A stretch of 64,000 nt of DNA from Oceanobacter sp045430275 (GTDB taxonomy: Bacteria > Pseudomonadota > Gammaproteobacteria > Pseudomonadales > Oceanobacteraceae), in the NCBI GenBank assembly GCA_045430275.1, contig JAILXU010000010.1, forward strand, positions 62,001 through 126,000. Reading direction: 5' to 3'. This document shows positions 61,355-64,000 of this stretch, in pieces. Made by a program: the position numbers and the translations under genes. Each line of letters begins with the position of its first letter. Position 1 is the first letter of the stretch. The notes below the pieces were generated by a model. The model made no database searches, had not been told where the DNA came from, and was given only the letters and a program-made list of their open reading frames with translations.

Positions 61355-62137
61355 TCAAACACCTCCAAACATCACGGCAGTCAATACAAAATCCAGCCCT
61401 AATACAGCCAGAGAAGAAATGACCACCGTTTGGGTGGTCGCCTTGCCAATACCTTCAGACGTTGGCATTGAATCATATCCCTGATAGACAGCGATCCAGG
61501 TGACGACAATCCCAAAAGCCACACTTTTAATCACGCCCTTGATCACGTCTTCATAAAATTCAACCGACGCCTGCATATTGCCCCAGTAAGCACCGTCATC
61601 AATGCCTAGCATATCAATGGCAACGAACGCTCCACCCCAGACTCCGACGGTACTGAAAATCAACGCCAACACCGGCATCGCCAGAATACCGGCCCAAAGT
61701 CTTGGAGTGATGACACGCTTGAGCGGATCAACCCCCATCATTTCCATGGCCGACAGTTGCTCGGTGGCTTTCATCAAACCGATTTCAGCCGTCAGAGCCG
61801 AACCGGCACGCCCTGCAAACAACAAGGCCGTCACAACAGGCCCTAATTCTCTCAGCAGAGTCAGAGACACCAATGTTCCCAACGCGCTTTCCGAACCAAA
61901 ATCCACTAGCGTGGTATAGCCCTGAAGGCCCAATACCATGCCAACAAAAAAACCGGCAACAAGGATAATACTGAGAGAACGCACCCCGACGGAGTACAGC
62001 TGCCGAATCAGATCACCAAAACCGGCACTGCCCGGGCCACCCCAGAAAAACGAATTCCAGAACAGCAGCGAAGCGCGCCCAAGCGAGCCAATGGCTGCGG
62101 TGCCGCTTTTACCCAGTTGTGTCAGACGATCGAGCAT
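61355..62137 (-). CDS. mlaE: Phospholipid ABC transporter permease MlaE
   Basis: Permease of the MlaFEDB complex. 260 residues from ATG 62137, with GGAGGA 8 nt upstream inside the mlaF end. Five to six TM helices; conserved GLQGYTTLVDFGSESALG, LTAEIGLMKATEQLSAMEMM and the C-terminal AVLGLDFVLTAVMFGG. Located between mlaF and mlaD with stops and starts nearly touching. Confidence 0.97.
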   Translation of the reverse strand: MLDRLTQLGKSGTAAIGSLGRASLLFWNSFFWGGPGSAGFGDLIRQLYSVGVRSLSIILVAGFFVGMVLGLQGYTTLVDFGSESALGTLVSLTLLRELGPVVTALLFAGRAGSALTAEIGLMKATEQLSAMEMMGVDPLKRVITPRLWAGILAMPVLALIFSTVGVWGGAFVAIDMLGIDDGAYWGNMQASVEFYEDVIKGVIKSVAFGIVVTWIAVYQGYDSMPTSEGIGKATTQTVVISSLAVLGLDFVLTAVMFGGV

Positions 62138-62139
62138 CT

Positions 62140-62952
62140 TCAACGTCCTCCTGAGAGAATGTCCTGGCGATAATCGGTCGCCGGATAGTGGAAAGGCACA
62201 GGGCCATCAGGATCACCACGCAAAAACTGCCGCACTTCGTCAGAGCCTTCATTCAACAGCTCTTCGGGCGCACCAAAGCCAATGACCTTGCCGCCAGAGA
62301 CCAGACATAAGTAATCGGCTATCCCGCAAGACTCTTCCACATCATGAGAGACCAGCAAGCTGGTTAATCCCATTGCCTGATTCAAACCGCGAATCAATTT
62401 CACGATCATGCCCATAGAGATGGGATCAAGCCCGGTGAATGGCTCATCGTACATAATCAATTCCGGGTCCATGGCGATGGAGCGGGCCAAGGCAACCCGC
62501 CGGGCCATACCACCCGATAATTCGGCCGGGTTCAGATCACGTGCACCGCGCAGCCCCACAGCTTCCAGCTTCATCAGCACAAGGTCACGAATCACGGATT
62601 CCGGCAGTTTGGTATGCACGCGCAGAGGGAACGCCACGTTGTCAAACACCGACAGATCCGTAAACAAGGCACCGGTCTGAAACAGCATGCCCATCTTGTC
62701 CTTGCGGAGCTGAAATAAATCCTGGCGTTTCAGGGTCGTCACTTCCTGGCCATCGACCACAATGGAGCCGGAGTCCGGTTGCAACTGGCCACCGATGAGG
62801 CGTAACAGGGTGGTTTTCCCCGTGCCACTTGGCCCCATAATAGCCGTCACTTTTCCCTTGGGAAAATCCACATCCAAACCGTCATAAATCAACCGTTCGC
62901 CGCGACTGAATGACAAATCACGTACGGATATATAATTTTGCACAGCCGTCAT
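62140..62952 (-). CDS. mlaF: Phospholipid ABC transporter ATPase MlaF
   Basis: ATPase of the Mla system that maintains outer-membrane lipid asymmetry. 270 residues. Walker A GPSGTGKTTLLRL near residue 40, signature LSGGMARRVALARSIAMDP, Walker B ELIMYDEPFTGLDP and H-loop LLVSHDVEES. The C-terminal extension (about residues 245-270) would contact a neighbouring MlaF. First gene of mlaFEDCB; its promoter is not evident in the 342-bp upstream gap. Confidence 0.97.
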   Translation of the reverse strand: MTAVQNYISVRDLSFSRGERLIYDGLDVDFPKGKVTAIMGPSGTGKTTLLRLIGGQLQPDSGSIVVDGQEVTTLKRQDLFQLRKDKMGMLFQTGALFTDLSVFDNVAFPLRVHTKLPESVIRDLVLMKLEAVGLRGARDLNPAELSGGMARRVALARSIAMDPELIMYDEPFTGLDPISMGMIVKLIRGLNQAMGLTSLLVSHDVEESCGIADYLCLVSGGKVIGFGAPEELLNEGSDEVRQFLRGDPDGPVPFHYPATDYRQDILSGGR

Positions 62953-63294
62953 AAATACTCGCTTTTAAATCAGGGATTACCTGCTATCCGGCTCAACATC
63001 CATTAGAGCCACCTTGATCATTACGCCAAGGTCAGCTCGCTATATATAAATACTGTAGAACACATCAACACCGTTCATGCGCGGAAGCATAGCGGATTGC
63101 CCTTGACTCGCCAACGCAAGCAGGCAGACATCCCAAGCATGGCACAAAACTCAGCGTTCCAATTGCGCCTCCAGTTGCGTTGGGTACAATGCTTGGCCTT
63201 GTGTCATGTCCTTGGCCCTGTTCATGCTTTGACAGGTGCATAAGGAAGAAAACCGCACACACACCCGTCTGTCCTCATGTAATTCTGGAGTATT
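62953..63294. other. Intergenic region between mlaF and the Ca2+/Na+ antiporter
   Basis: 342 bp between divergent genes. Holds a plausible plus-strand promoter (63163-63190). The AT-rich TATATATAAATAC near 63041 may belong to a minus-strand promoter for mlaF, but no -35 is clear. No gene or repeat seen. Confidence 0.4.
63163..63190 (+). promoter_or_regulatory. Possible promoter of the Ca2+/Na+ antiporter gene
   Basis: TTGCGC (63163-63168), 16-bp spacer, TACAAT (63185-63190), 105 bp upstream of the start codon. Confidence 0.4.
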
Positions 63295-64000
63295 ATGCTG
63301 ATTGCATCTCTGGCAGTCCTGGCTGGACTGGTCATTCTGGTATGGAGTGCCGACAAATTTGTTATCGGAGCGGCCGCAACCGCTCGCCATCTGGGCATGT
63401 CACCACTGATGGTGGGTCTGACGATTGTCTCTATTGGCACATCCGCCCCTGAGCTGTTTGTCTCCGCCATTGCCGCCTTCGATGGTGTCGGGAATCTGGC
63501 TATTGGCAACGCGGTTGGCTCCAACATTACCAATATTGCGCTGGTGCTGGGTATTACGGCACTGGTTAGCCCATTGCCCTTGCAGCAAAAACTGTTACGC
63601 CGAGAACTCCCGCTGGTGCTGCTGGTCAGCATACTGGCTACCCTGACTATCTCTGACATGTCACTGAACCGCATCGACTCCGTGATTCTTCTGGCGGGTC
63701 TCATTATTGCGCTGTATCTGATGTTTCAGGAATCCAGCGAGACGGGAGAGAGTCTTGTAGATGATGACGACTCGGAAGCCATTGAGAATACCAGTCAGAA
63801 GATGGCGACATTCTGGCTGTTCGTCGGCCTCGTCTTCTTAATGATCAGCTCCAAAATACTGGTTTGGGGAGCAACAGACATCGCGCGCTATTTTGGCGTC
63901 AGTGAACTGATCATCGGCCTGACCATTGTAGCCATCGGCACCAGCCTGCCCGAATTGGCGGCTTCCATTACCAGCGCCCGCAAAGGCCACCATGACATTG
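63295..64000 (+). CDS. Ca2+/Na+ antiporter, CaCA family (YrbG-like), N-terminal part
   Basis: 235 codons visible; the gene leaves the window at the right edge. ATG 63295 is preceded by CTGGAG. The first alpha-repeat has VGLTIVSIGTSAPELFVSA and AVGSNITNIALVLGI, and the second alpha-repeat begins with IIGLTIVAIGTSLPELAAS just before the edge. An acidic loop (about residues 145-165) separates the two halves. Divergent from mlaF, as yrbG is next to mla/yrb genes in E. coli and Pseudomonas. Confidence 0.93.
   Translation, partial: MLIASLAVLAGLVILVWSADKFVIGAAATARHLGMSPLMVGLTIVSIGTSAPELFVSAIAAFDGVGNLAIGNAVGSNITNIALVLGITALVSPLPLQQKLLRRELPLVLLVSILATLTISDMSLNRIDSVILLAGLIIALYLMFQESSETGESLVDDDDSEAIENTSQKMATFWLFVGLVFLMISSKILVWGATDIARYFGVSELIIGLTIVAIGTSLPELAASITSARKGHHDI

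Noticed and set aside
1..64000. CRISPR arrays, tRNA/rRNA genes, insertion sequences, prophage or defence islands
   Set aside because: No regularly spaced repeats, no cloverleaf with conserved T-loop, no transposase or integrase motif, and gene order is uninterrupted core synteny.

Overview
The window is a dense stretch of ordinary chromosome from a gammaproteobacterium. Gene content and order resemble Pseudomonas and marine Oceanospirillales-type relatives: rpoE-rseABC-mucD-lepA, mutS-fdxA-rpoS-nlpD-pcm-surE-truD-ispFD-ftsB-eno-pyrG, and degS/algW-hisCDG-murA-ibaG-mlaBCDEF. Base composition looks moderate (about half G+C by eye) and even along the window. I cannot name the genus from sequence alone. 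I see no rRNA or tRNA gene, no transposase, no phage gene and no CRISPR array.

Layout. 1-6.3 kb: start of a pilF/pilW lipoprotein, rlmN, ndk, iscS, iscR, cysE, trmJ and a divergent suhB homologue. 6.3-10.6 kb: a membrane-anchored cold-shock-domain protein, slyX, rsmJ, uppP, tsaB, adk. 10.9-19.1 kb: ppc, mazG, relA, rlmD, cysM. 19.3-34.1 kb: the barA/gacS hybrid kinase, then acpS, pdxJ, recO, era, rnc, a DUF4845 gene, lepA, mucD, the sigma-E module (rseC, rseB, rseA, rpoE), then nadB. 34.1-37 kb: ygfX-sdhE, ygfZ and two poorly characterised genes. 37-50.2 kb: mutS, fdxA, rpoS, nlpD, a DUF368 membrane protein, pcm, surE, truD, ispF, ispD, ftsB, eno, pyrG. 50.6-53.7 kb: a DMT exporter, an Old Yellow Enzyme, a Nif3-like protein. 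53.8-64 kb: a DegS/AlgW protease, hisC, hisD, hisG, murA, ibaG, the Mla phospholipid-transport operon and the start of a Ca2+/Na+ antiporter.

How the genes work together. Most encode core functions: translation and RNA modification (rlmN, trmJ, tsaB, rsmJ, rlmD, era, rnc, lepA, truD), envelope stress and maintenance (rpoE-rseABC, mucD, degS/algW, mlaB-F, uppP, DUF368, murA, nlpD), global regulation (relA, barA, rpoS) and cysteine/Fe-S/sulfur metabolism (cysE, cysM, iscR, iscS). Predicted sigma-E promoters before both rpoE and mucD fit an envelope-stress loop in which the DegS/AlgW protease encoded 20 kb away would start cleavage of RseA.

I did not find a convincing new multi-gene system. The most interesting departures from the norm are: (1) a SuhB homologue at the conserved suhB locus that has lost nearly all inositol-monophosphatase catalytic residues; (2) an isc locus reduced to iscR-iscS, with iscU-iscA-hscBA-fdx absent and an IscS lacking the C-terminal tail usually linked to IscU binding; (3) absence of lepB from the lepA-rnc-era operon; and (4) a nested palindromic intergenic element between hisD and hisC that looks like a dispersed REP/MITE-type repeat.
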